A DNA stretch of 64,000 bases from Pegoplata infirma. Lineage: Eukaryota > Arthropoda > Insecta > Diptera > Anthomyiidae. Both the position numbers and the translations under genes were made by a program. The notes below the pieces were generated by a model. It saw only the letters and a list, made by a program, of their open reading frames with translations, had not been told where the DNA came from and did no database searches. The DNA lies in contig OY992540.1 of NCBI GenBank assembly GCA_963921195.1, positions 56,676,844-56,740,843 on the forward strand, read 5' to 3'. This document shows, piece by piece, positions 54,640-64,000 of this stretch; the first letter of the stretch is position 1; each line of letters starts with the position of its first letter.

Positions 54640-54880
54640 CCCCATTGGACTCGGACCCAATGGGTACAGAATCCGATGACTCCAGACCCAGTTGGATCCC
54701 TTAAGCATCGTCTTAGTTTTATCTAAAATTTTTGTCCGTTTCGCTCTACCTTGTTTAGGTTTTAAGATATGAGAATTTAGGAGGGGCCTAATGGGGTCTT
54801 GAGAATTTTAATAACTCTATAACTTGAAAAATATTACTCGGAGTAAAAATATCAAAATTATTGGTAATTTTGCAGAAAAA
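54640..54880 (+). repeat. GGACCC-family fragment
   Basis: CTCGGACCCAATGGGT.., TTTGTCCGTTTCGCTCTACC and GAAAAATATTACTCGGAG match 9970-10175. Termini absent. Confidence 0.65.
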
Positions 54881-54907
54881 GTTTGTTTTATCTTTTTTTT
54901 TTTCAAA

Positions 54908-54966
54908 TAATATTTTTTATACTCTCCAAACACAGTTTGGGAATGTATTCACTTTGTCATTTCGTG
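54908..54966 (-). mobile_element. Helentron tail stub
   Basis: TTTATACTCTCCAAACACAG..GTATTCACTTTGTCATTTCG is a reversed tail cut after about 60 bp by the next repeat. Confidence 0.65.
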
Positions 54967-55410
54967 AGCTCACGTTATTTGCGTGATTCACGTAAATCAC
55001 GCGTGAGTGATTTTGATTTCAATCACGTGATTGTGAGTTAAAAAAATCTTAGTGAGTGATTAGTAAGTGAGTAATTAAATTTTTGGCGTGAGTTTGGGTC
55101 ACCAAATTGGGTGAGTTGCTTTTTTGATTTGCCCAATTTTTTTTTATTTCTTATAAAAAAACATTCTTTTGATTTTTTTTTTATTTGGTAAGAAAATTTA
55201 ATTACGTGAGTAGATTTTGCGTGACTTACGCGTGAGCGTGGTTGAATCTGGAGTGAGTCACGCGTGAGCGTGAGTGATTTTTTTATTACTCACGTGAATA
55301 GTTAGTGAGCGAAAGTAAAAAAAAAATTGCGTGAGTGATTAGTGAGTGATTCGATTATTGTTTGCGTGAGCATGAGTGAGTGTGAATCAAAATCCACTAA
55401 CGCGACCATC
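54967..55410. repeat. GCGTGAGTGATT-rich repeat with a TAGAGATGG end
   Basis: Dozens of GTGAGT / CACGTGA / ACTCAC motifs in both orientations. The right edge CGACCATCTCTA, read inward, is TAGAGATGGTCG, a possible hAT end. A matching left end was not found. Confidence 0.55.
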
Positions 55411-55760
55411 TCTAATTTAATTTATTTGTTATCGTGGTAAACATTTCTTCATTCCTGAATAGGTAAAATGGTATTTTTTCTTTATTTTGTGATATAAAAA
55501 AAATATTTCGATAATAAAATTAAAATATCGAATGCCGAAATTCTTCGCGTGTTGGGATAAAAGAAGTTTGCTACAAATGCTTGTAGAAAATTTTTTTAAA
55601 ATATTTTTCAAGGGAAAAAATTTCAGCTTTTCCAGTCCCGAAAATAAAATTAAAATTTTCTGACTCAAAATTGTGTACATCTTTTCTTCATTTAAAACAT
55701 TTTATCAAGTTTTGATAAAAATATTTTAAAGCAACATTTTCTTGTCGTCAAAATTGTAAA
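55411..55760. other. Unassigned AT-rich sequence
   Basis: The 83-codon minus-strand frame here has no recognisable motif. Confidence 0.4.
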
Positions 55761-57598
55761 TATCGTTGGCTTAGTCGGCAAACCTGTCAAGTCCGTTTTT
55801 TTTAATTTTTCAGGAGAGACAAAAAACTGTCTAACTTTTTTTTGTGTTAACTTTTTTTAAATCTGTAAACACAGTTTTTTTCTTAAGTTCATCTTGTTTA
55901 ACCCCAAAAAATCATGGAACTCTAAAATTTAAGAAAGGAACACTTATAGGCTCTTTTTGGACTTAGCACATTTGCTCTTTATAATTTTCTATTTTAAATG
56001 TGGACTTAGCACATTTTCTTTCCATTTTGTGGACTTAACAGATTTTCTTGAATTTTTTTTTTTTATTTTTATTGATTTTTTTTTTTTATTTTTATTGATT
56101 TTTTTTGTGTTTTTTGTAGTAAAAAATACTACATACTTTTTCATTGTTGTTGACAAAAAAAAGTAATTATTTATAACCTAAACCGTAGGGTGGGTCGATG
56201 ATATGGATATTTGCGAATCTCGTGAACTAATAGCAAAAAGTCGGTGCGCATTTTAGAGCTGATAACGGGAAAAATTATAAAAAAAGATTTGCAGGCTACT
56301 TTTAGTCCTCTACAAGCGGTTTTAGTTCGCGGTTTTTGAAAAAAAAATATATTTTTTTCTTTTAATATTTGAAAAATTTTGTGTTGACAAAAGTTTTCAG
56401 CTGAACAACAGCTCCAGAAAGTGAATTTTTTTCTTTTTTTGTTTTTTTTTTTTTTATTTAATTTTTAAATATCCCTCTGAAGATGGCCAGCAATGTTGAC
56501 TGAAATATTGGGACAATAAAAGAAACATTTAAAATAAAATATGTTTAATTTTTTTAAATTAATTTTTAACTCATGACCTAATGCCGAACAAAATCAACAA
56601 ACTACTACACGCAAAAAAATATTTTACCAAGCGCTTGGGAGGAATCACATTAAACAAGATTTTTGCGTATATTATGCGAGAACTAATAATATTTTACCAA
56701 GCGCTTGCATAATTATACTTAATTTTGCAAACGTTTCAAGAAATTTCCCATGAGCTTGCATAATTTTACTAACTTTAAGATAAAACAAGCAAACGCTTGG
56801 TAAAATGTTATAAGTTTTTGCATAATATACCAAAAAATATTGTTTAACGTGATTCCTCCCAAGCGCTTGGCAAAATATTTTTTTGTGTGTATACTAAAGG
56901 GCAACTTTAAACAATTTTGTGAAATAAAAAATTAAAAAAAAAAAAATTTGCTGATCAATTTTGGTCCGTGGAAGCACATCAAAAGCCAAATTTTCTTTTC
57001 TTAGTACGCTTTATTTTACAAAATTTTTGATTCCCATTTTGATTTTTTTTTTGCAAATTGCTAATTTTTTGCACTTAAATACCCGCCATTTTTTTTTTAT
57101 TTTTGCTGTATTTAAGTCGGCCTTATGTACCATTTGAATAAAATTTTTAAAAAAAATATATTTTTGATATAAAAAAATCTACCTTTTCTGGGTTTGAAAA
57201 TGCCATCATGTACCAAAATTTATCAGCTAAAATTTTTTGGAACTTTTGCCTTTATAAGTTTTATTTTGCAAAAAAAACAAGCAGGTTTTTTCATACGAGC
57301 TCTCTTTTTGCGTCCTTTTAATAAAATAAACCAACGTCGAATTTAAATCTATTCAAGAAATTTGTTAAAACAAGATGTGTGTTGTTTTCGGCTGGACTTA
57401 GCACGTGGCTTTCGATGTTTTTTTTTTTTTTTGGACTTGACAGATTTTCTTACCACTGCATAACAAGAAGAAAAAACAACATAACGGCATTTTGTTTTTT
57501 GTAAATGATGTGTTTTGAGTTATACTAGCATACTACATCAAAAACTCAATTTGCATAAAAATTGGACTTGACAGGTTTGCCGACTAAGCCAACGATAT
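55761..57598. mobile_element. 1.84-kb TIR element with repeated GGACTTRRCA motifs
   Basis: A perfect inverted repeat of about 36 bp, ATATCGTTGGCTTAGTCGGC.. at 55761 and its mirror ending at 57598. Inside, GGACTTAGCAC or GGACTTGACAG recurs near both ends (55959, 56002, 56031, 57394, 57433, 57562 and reversed at 55788). Such spaced subterminal repeats resemble transposase-binding sites. The superfamily is unknown because the flanks are AT-symmetric. No long frame. A MITE is nested at 56608-56889. Confidence 0.78.
56608..56889. mobile_element. TA-target palindromic MITE with ACCAAGCGCTTGG cores
   Basis: CACGCAAAAAAATATTTTAC and its right mirror run into CCAAGCGCTTGGGAGGAATC on both sides. TA flanks both ends (56606-56607, 56890-56891). 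CAAGCGCTTG is itself a 10-bp palindrome and the related CAAACGCTTGG and CAAGCGCTTGC lie in the centre. Confidence 0.85.
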
Positions 57599-57640
57599 AC
57601 GCATTACAAGTTTATTGCGCTCTTTTTGTCTTGTTGTTAT

Positions 57641-58312
57641 ACCCTACAGTGTATAATGACTACAACATGTTGTTTGTAACGGTTAAGTATTCCGATCGAC
57701 TACGTAAAACACCATACATATCGCAAAATATCAAAAATCAGTTTATCTTAATTTAGAAAATAATAATTACTCAGGGTCAAAAAAAAGTATATTGATATAG
57801 GTTTTTAAATATGTTAATATTTAGCCCCACACAAACCGTCCTTCGTATTTGGGTCAAATGGCCCAAATTGTAGAATATTCCGACTATGTTTTATGTAAAT
57901 CTAAGTTTTATTTACATTTCCTTAAATAAGACAATTTAGACCAATGGTTCCCAACCTTTGATTCTCGCCCCACTGGGGGCAATTTGAAGCTACTACAAAA
58001 ATTTTGTTAACCGCTTAAAATTTTTACTAAAAACTTAGTTTAAATGCGTATTTTACAAAAACTCTGCTAAACCAGTAGTAAATTTTCATTAGAAACAAAA
58101 ATTAGAAAAATTAGCAATTTTTTCTTGAATGTAGGGGGGACAAGGTAATTTTTTTAACTTAAAAGTGGGGCGTGGCGTAAAAAAGGTTGGGAACCATTGA
58201 TTTAGACTGTGCTTGAGCTTTGGCAAAATTTCTAGTTAATTTTTTTTCTAAATATTGGGTTTAGTGTAGGTTATTATACGGTCGACCTAGACCGACTATA
58301 ATTTTTTTACTT
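57641..58312 (-). mobile_element. Mini-me-type element, reversed, with nested MITE
   Basis: On the plus strand ATACCCTACAGTGTATAATG is the reversed tail, and TAGGTTATTATACGGTCGAC with GACCGACTATAATTTTTTTA is the reversed 5' end. The body is shortened and lacks a clear microsatellite. Confidence 0.72.
57952..58199. mobile_element. hAT-type MITE with exact 8-bp TSD
   Basis: CAATGGTTCCCAACCTTTGA at the left and AAAGGTTGGGAACCATTG at the right are inverted. ATTTAGAC flanks both sides (57944-57951, 58200-58207). CAATG fits YARNG. A solo end lies at 12640-12716. Non-coding. Confidence 0.9.
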
Positions 58313-58799
58313 CGTTTTTATTTCGTGTTTTGTTTGGTATTACCAAATTGTTGGGTTTCATATGAATGAACAAGCAAAACAACTCAACCAGCTACTCAGT
58401 CAGTCAGCTAGCCAGCCGACAACCGTAGTAAAACTAAAAGTTGCTGTAGGTCAGTTTACTCAGTCAGTACTACTGACTGCATCATGAAATGCAGAATCCG
58501 TAACAAAATTGTGCTAATAGGTTTATGACGATGACGTTGAAAACTTGCATTTGTTGTATATGAATGCATTTGTGCATCTTTAAATATTACATAATATTTT
58601 AATGACAATGTAAATATTTATGGTCCAACAAATAAAACTATAAAATTCATTATATAAGATTTGCAACTGGAAATTTTCACACAGAAAATGCAATTAAAAA
58701 CTGAATTATTTACAGCATCAGAAACTAAATTTTATAAGAACTAATTAAAATTCAAAATAATATTAATTTGAATTCAAAATCATTTTATGCAAACTTCCA
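58313..58799. other. Unassigned sequence
   Basis: Nothing beyond short CAGTCAGCTAGCCAGCC-type tetranucleotide runs near 58395-58475. Confidence 0.45.
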
Positions 58800-59040
58800 A
58801 TAAATCTTATTCCCAATTTGATTTTATCAGATCTGATTTGATCTTATAATATATAATTGCATCTGATTGTGTATAATTGTATCTGAGCAGATATAATAAA
58901 ATGTCAAATTTGTGATAAGGTTAATCAAATCCGAGATAATATTAGATATCGATTTTAGTAATTTCAGATATAATCTGACATGATCATATATAAATAGATA
59001 TAATAAGTTCAGGTAAGATCTAATCCATTTTTACATTTTT
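58800..59040. repeat. Dispersed ATCTGAT-type repeat, second copy
   Basis: Matches 25970-26049 plus 26441-26545 without the 390-bp insert, so it gives an approximate empty site for the element at 26050. Confidence 0.6.
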
Positions 59041-59359
59041 GCAATTGTGCTTTTCTGAACTTCAATTTATCTTTTTGAATTACAATTGGAAATAGTGTGG
59101 TTAGTTAGCTCGTTCGTGTCAAAATAATTATGCATTTTAGATAAATATTATGAGAAGTAAATATTACTATGTTTTTTTGTAAATTATTAAAATGCCACTA
59201 ATTAAAACATTTTTGTTAAACTGTTACAACATTTTGAACAAATTACAACAAACCACAACAATATTAACACGCGACATTTTTTTCGTTTTTATTAAAAAGG
59301 ACCACCTGAAGTGACAGTGGCTACCCAAAATATGTACAAAATAAAAATGCAATACAAAC

Positions 59360-59500
59360 AAGAGAAATGTACTCGGTCAAGACCGACCATTTGATACCCT
59401 ATACCAGAGCTTGCTGTAAAATGGATCTTCAGTCCAAAAATGTGCGAATTGGATCTACATTTGGTTAAATCTCAAATATTAGAAAAAAAATCTTAAAAAT
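59360..59500 (+). mobile_element. Mini-me-type 5' end fragment
   Basis: AAGAGAAATGTACTCGGTCAAGACCGACC.. then ATACCCTATACCAGAGC and GATCTACATTTGGTTAAATC match the start of 38092. The rest is absent. Confidence 0.7.
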
Positions 59501-59689
59501 AATAAAAAAACTAGAAAATATTAGAAAAGTTCTAAAAAAATCAGAAAAGGTCTGAAAATCTTAGGATAATTTAGAAAATTTAAACCCTAAATAAATTCAG
59601 GAAATAGAGAAAAACAAAAGAAATACTTATTTTATCAAATTTCAAAGAGCCAACAAATTAAGAGACACAAGTAGTAATAAAAAAGACAC

Positions 59690-60420
59690 GGTTTGCTGAA
59701 AATCTGTCATGATTATCTAGGTGAAATCAGAAGAGAAATCTGGCAAAACAGCAGAGAAATCTGCTGTGACATTTTCTAGGAAATTTTTGTTTTTAAAAAA
59801 TTTTTGTTTTTAGAAAATTTTTGTTTTTAGAAAATTTGATTTTGTGAAAACTTTAATAGTTTTTTTAACTTTAACTTTAAACAAAATATTTCTGTAAAAT
59901 TAGCTATATAATCTACTGATTTTTTTCTAGTTTTGTCAATTATTAGCATCAATCGTTTAAATTGTATAAAAAACGAGAAGAAATTAATACTTTTGTTAAA
60001 AAAAAAACTTAGGAAAGTTTTTTTGAAAAAAGGATGACAGCGAACTATTTCTGTAAAATTACAAAATAATCTGCTTAAACTATGTTTAAAAATATCGTTT
60101 TGATTGCATACAAAACTAAAAAAAAAAATTAGCACTTTAAAAAAAAAAAAACTTAGAAAATTTCGTTGAAAAATAATGACAGCAAACTATTTCTGTATTA
60201 TTAAAAAATAAACTGCTAAAAATATGGTCAAAAATATTTTGAAATTCAGCAAACAGAATCAGAAAAAATGCAGTAAAATTTCTGTTTTTTTTTGTAAAAC
60301 TGCATGACAGAGATTTTAGTAAAAATATCAATTTTGGCAGAAAAATCTGCTGAAAGTTTGCTAAATCAAATTGAAAGTCGTTTTAAAAATTTTTTTGACA
60401 GAGTCTTTTCTTTTGAGTGT
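59690..60420. repeat. AATCTGCTGAAA-type dispersed repeat
   Basis: Blocks CAGCAAACAGAATCAG, GACAGAGATTTTAG and GGCAGAAAAATCTGCTGAAA are shared with the insert at 34497-34958. A short 18-bp tandem of TTTTTAGAAAATTTTTG lies at 59775-59840. The right edge TCTTTTGAGTGTA resembles a CACTCA terminus. The 102- and 64-codon frames here are not genes. Confidence 0.55.
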
Positions 60421-60430
60421 AAAAATAGTA

Positions 60431-61246
60431 CACTCAAAATATTTTTTAGGCAAAAACAAAAGAAAAACACACTTAAAACCAGTGAATAAACAATTGAAAA
60501 CCATCCCAGTAATTATTCATTTGTTTTAACAAACATCAACATTTATTTTTTACTGTTAACAAAATTTTCTAAAATAAATGACATTAAACATTAAAAAATT
60601 ACGTTTTTTTCACTCTTTTTTACCAACAAATTCGAAAAAATAACCAACGAAAACATTAAAAAATAATGATAGTTCTGTTATTTTTACCAACAAATTTCAA
60701 AAAAATAACCTACGAAAACAATGAAAATTAATTAATTCGTAGGTAATTTTTTACAATTTTTATTGAAATATTTTTTTTAAAATTTTAAATAAAATTTTTG
60801 GGGAGTCGATCCCGCAATCAACTTCATTCTGGCCAGACACTCTATCCATCGTGCCAAAGTCACTTGATACAAACATGTTTTTATATTTCTATAAATAATT
60901 TTTTGATTTTTTATTTTTTCTACAAAAAAATAACTGACTTGTGTAGGTAAAAACTAATGATATTTCATTAAAAAATACCAACAATTTAAAAATAAATTAC
61001 TTACACAAATCATTAAAAATCAAAAGAATAATCAGTAGTTTTTACTTACAGAATAAAAATAAATGACTTTAAAAATTGAATGTAAATGAAAGTCTTTATT
61101 TTTTAGTGTGTTATTTTTGAAACAAAGGACTGAAGTAGTCATTAATAAAAACTGAACATCAAACAAATGTTTTTTCTTTTAAAAACGACTAAACTGAAAA
61201 CTTTTTAAATAAACTACAAACAGTTAATGACATAATTTTTTGAGTG
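60431..61246 (-). mobile_element. TA-target CACTCA element with tRNA-like segment, copy 2
   Basis: The ends CACTCAAAATATTTTTTAGG and CATAATTTTTTGAGTG are flanked by TA (60429-60430, 61247-61248). It is the near-full reverse complement of 20076-20887, 816 versus 812 bp, so both are full-length family members. Confidence 0.86.
60800..60866 (-). other. tRNA-like segment, copy 2
   Basis: Reverse of GGCTTTGGCACGATGGATAG.. with a GGGATCGACTCCCC T-arm; see 20456-20518. Both box-like motifs are retained in both copies, with one change in the pairing region. Confidence 0.5.
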
Positions 61247-61826
61247 TATTGTTTTTACTTTTTTAAAACATTTTTTAGTGTTAATAAACACTTTGTTTAC
61301 AATTAAAGTGTATATTTAAACACTATTATACCAATATATAGTTTAGAGTGACATTTTTTCTTCAACTTCTGATTTTTTAAAGTGTCTGGGCAAATGTTCT
61401 TGTTACTAGACCTTAAAATTATGTATATATATACAAATTTGAGGCCAATCGGATTAAATTAACTCGTGGCGCACAGCGATCAAAGTTTTGGACTTTTGAA
61501 CTTTTTAAGAAAAAAAAAAAAATAAAAAAAATTGTCGATACATCATATTTATTAATTTTAATGCACTGAACATGAAAATAAAAAGAAATTAAAATCGGTC
61601 AACCGGTTTTCGAAATATTGAAAATTGCAAAAATGACATTTTTTCAAATCCGATTCATCCAAATCCGAACATTTTAACCCGTTGCTCCCTTCGATCAAAG
61701 TTTTGGATTTTTAGAAAATGTTCACTAAAAACTCTAAGCTTTGATCGAAGTGCGATATTTGTTAAAATGGTCTGATTTGGTGTAAATTAAGTTTAATTGA
61801 AAGTTTTTTGCAATGTCTATGAAAAG

Positions 61827-62440
61827 CACAGTGCAACACCCAAAATCAGAATGGGATGAAACCAAAAGCAAATGAAAGTTGACATATTCCATAACGGAAC
61901 CCTCTGGGCGTTTTTCTAGTTCAGAGCTAGATTTTTTTTTACACGCATTTGAAGTTAGTGATCTCTTATTATAATTATAATAATAAATGCTTGAAAACTG
62001 TATTAGTGGCGTATGATTAATATTGTAATTGCCTTTAAATAACAATCATACGCAACGGTGTTCAGTGGTTTAATTTAATAATTGCCTTTAAATAACAATT
62101 ATACGCAACGGTGTACAGTGGTTTATTTTAATAATTTGGCTATTCAGTAAATAGGTACTGGACCTATTGCAAAACTCATACCAGTTTTAGCTAAAGTAAT
62201 TTTGAGCTTAAGTTGGGAAGCTGGACCCTACATGACCAATAAGAGCACCACCAGGGGCCCTTTACGTAGTACATTTTTAGTAAACAAAAACTTTAAATGC
62301 TTTAAAATCACCAACTTTAAATGCGTGTAAAAAGAAATCTAGCTCTGGCCTAAAAAAGGCCTTGAGGGGTTTGTTATGGAAAACGTCAACTTTCATTTGT
62401 TTTAGGTTTTATCCCATTCCGATTCCGAAAGTTCGATTTT
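61827..62440. mobile_element. Nested palindromic element starting CACAGTGCAACACC
   Basis: CAGAATGGGATGAAACC.., GCAAATGAAAGTTGAC and AGAGCTAGATTTTTTTTTAC at the left are mirrored at 62316-62430. The left edge CACAGTG is the Transib-type heptamer, but the right edge lacks it and no nonamer follows at 23 bp, so assignment is left open. Confidence 0.6.
62027..62132 (+). repeat. Two-copy 53-bp tandem duplication
   Basis: AATTGCCTTTAAATAACAAT followed by ATACGCAACGGTG and CAGTGGTTTA occurs twice in a row with four or fewer differences. Confidence 0.85.
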
Positions 62441-63197
62441 GTAATAATTTCTTGAACGTAGAAAAAAATTGCCTTTTTTGGAATTTTTTTGCAAAAATTT
62501 CAAATGACGATACATATCATGAAATCCAATCGACCGATTTGTGATTGTTTAATATTCAGCATGCCAAAATTAATAAAAATATTTTTTATTATTTTAAAAT
62601 TTTTTAAAAATTTAAAATTTTGCAGGAAATTTTTTAAAAATCCAAAACTTTGGTAGAAGTGCATCACGGTATAAAATCGGATCGGATTTGGCTTAAATTA
62701 AGCTTAAATAGAAAATTGTCTCATGCTCTATAAAAAAGTAAAGGGAAAGAAATTTTGAAATTTTTTTTTTAATTTTTGAAAGTAGGAAAAAACCGTAATT
62801 TTTGCAAATTTCAAATAGCAGTATCTCAAAAACAGTTCAAGCGATTTTAAAAATTGTTTGATATTCCTGTTCAAGTTATCACAATTAGTGAATATGATGT
62901 ATAAAAAACAAAATGCTTTTTTCAACAATCAAAATTTACAAACGTTTGTTGATATTACAAATTTCCGTATAGGAGCACTTTCAGTGAAAAATTTTTTATA
63001 TTCACAAATATGGGGGTCAATATAACAATTTCTTTTTTTCTGTGCATTTTTAACATTTTAAAAAATTCTTATTTGGATTGGCCTTAATTTTGTACCACAT
63101 AAGTATTAGTTTTAGTAGAATAAAAATTAGCTTGGACATTTAAAATCGAAAGAGAAAATTTTTTGGCATACAAAAAAAATGCCGCTCTAATGTAGTT

Positions 63198-63699
63198 GTG
63201 GCATTTTTTTTATAAAATTTTGTGTACAATTTTTATATTAAAATAGTATAATAAACAATAAAAGCTGTGGCTTTTTATGTTTTAATAAAGCCTGATGACA
63301 ACGAAACACATAATGTAATATTTTTTTGATTCAACAATTAACAATAAACGAAATTGTTGTAAAAATAATATATGTATGTTTATTAGGGATAATAAAGTCA
63401 GTACCGTTGTACTTTGTTAGTACAATTTAGATTTCAAATGTACAACATCACTCTGATTTATAAAGTACAAATATGTCCGTTTTGTTAAAAAATATTTTTG
63501 ATAAATCGTCAATTTAAATCATACAAGGGGGGTTTTTTGTCTCAAGTGACAAAACTTTTGAAACCGATATCTTCCGATTGTGATGGACATAATTTTTTAA
63601 CGAGATCGGTCAAGGACTCGTTAAGTTTGGTCGAAATTTGACATTTTGGGCAAACATATGTTTTTTCACCTCAGTAGGATGAAAGCGCGGGGTCTGGAA
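63198..63699. other. Unassigned sequence with GTCAGTAC-family fragment
   Basis: 63386-63480 is related to 12272-12400. No gene seen. Confidence 0.45.
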
Positions 63700-64000
63700 A
63701 TTTATCCGAGCATGTATTTCCCCATAAGGATAAATTTTTAATGAGCTAAAAAAGAGCATGTATTTTGTTTTTGTAAAAATATTTTCCCATAGAGATAAAA
63801 ATTTGAAATGAATTAAAAAGAGCATGTATTTTTCCCATAAGGAAAAAAATCTTTTTTTTTCCATTAGTAAAAAAAATTAGGAAAAATTTTTAATTTAAAT
63901 TTTTAAGAGCATGTATTTTTCCCCATAAGGAAAAATCATATATATTTTCATTAGGAAAAATTTTGGAAAAATTTAGGAAAAATTTTATAAATTAAGTTTT
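63700..64000 (+). repeat. GAGCATGTATTTTTCCCATA tandem array, cut by window edge
   Basis: AGAGCATGTATTT..CCCATAAGGA/AAAA recurs near 63708, 63757, 63820 and 63907, with spacer lengths of about 50-90 bp filled by AAATTTTTAAT and TTAGGAAAAAT. The array runs past the end of the window. An 84-codon minus-strand frame across it is a repeat artefact. Confidence 0.75.

Larger units (their letters stand above)
61344..63189. mobile_element. TAGAGTGGCATTTTT-family hAT-type element, full length
   Basis: The ends TAGAGTGACATTTTTTC and AAAAAAATGCCGCTCTA are inverted. The flanks are ATATAGTT (61336-61343) and ATGTAGTT (63190-63197), 7 of 8 matching. Arms carry the CGATCAAAGTTTTGGA and AAAATCGGTCAACCGGTTTTCG blocks. 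A second palindrome is nested around 61827-62440. No transposase. Confidence 0.82.

Noticed and set aside
56467..56515. CTGAAGATGGCC..CTGAAAT, resembling a hammerhead ribozyme core or a Penelope-type 3' signature
   Set aside because: The conserved CTGATGA and GAAAC elements are altered and I could not draw the required helices.
63287..63305. CTGATGACAACGAAAC, again hammerhead-like
   Set aside because: There is no stem between CTGATGA and GAAAC and no cleavage-site helix; chance match is likely.

Overview
The window reads as repeat-dense, AT-rich intergenic or heterochromatic DNA from a cyclorrhaphan fly, probably a calyptrate with a large genome. Three things point there: many copies of Helentron/DINE-1/mini-me type elements (5' hairpins such as TCGGTCAAGACCGA, internal GGAC/GACA microsatellites, and tails reading ATACCC..GGGTAT), RNase H-bearing non-LTR retrotransposon fragments, and numerous short inverted-repeat DNA transposons. 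I found no host protein gene, rRNA, canonical tRNA gene or CRISPR. The only recognisable coding material is broken transposon protein: two RNase H remnants, one split reverse transcriptase, and the N-terminal helix-turn-helix of a pogo/Tigger-type transposase.

Layout. 1-8.5 kb: Helentron pieces, a 21-bp tandem array, and an antisense RNase H fragment split by a TA-target element. 8.5-12 kb: a hAT-type element with an exact 8-bp target duplication, then a 947-bp palindromic hAT-type element. 13.4-19.8 kb: two head-to-tail Helentron pieces, each with a ~2-kb palindrome at the same tail position; the first also carries a 1.4-kb Transib-like element whose ends have the V(D)J signal layout (CACAGTG, 23 bp, ACAAAAATC) and a CAGGG target duplication. 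20-31 kb: TA-target elements with an internal tRNA-like segment, a second copy of the 947-bp palindrome family with a nested hAT, and several palindromic MITEs. 31.5-36.4 kb: a Mutator-like element with a 9-bp target duplication, a Helentron and a SINE candidate in an ATGAAAAA-rich array, and a partly duplicated pogo-like element. 37-45 kb: mini-me, Harbinger-like MITEs, and a Helentron whose tail holds two hAT-type elements placed back to back on one shared 8-bp target. 46-49 kb: a scrambled non-LTR element whose reverse transcriptase is interrupted by a 9-bp-TSD element that itself holds a Harbinger-like MITE. 49-64 kb: more of the same families, a 1.84-kb TIR element with repeated GGACTT motifs, and a tandem array at the right edge.

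The parts do not form a pathway. They form a layered insertion record: Helentrons and non-LTR fragments are mostly hosts, while hAT, Mutator-like, Transib-like, Harbinger-like and TA-target elements are mostly guests. Many target duplications are intact, so the order of insertion can be read. Superfamily assignments rest on terminal sequence and target-duplication length, not on database matches. Percent identities were not computed.
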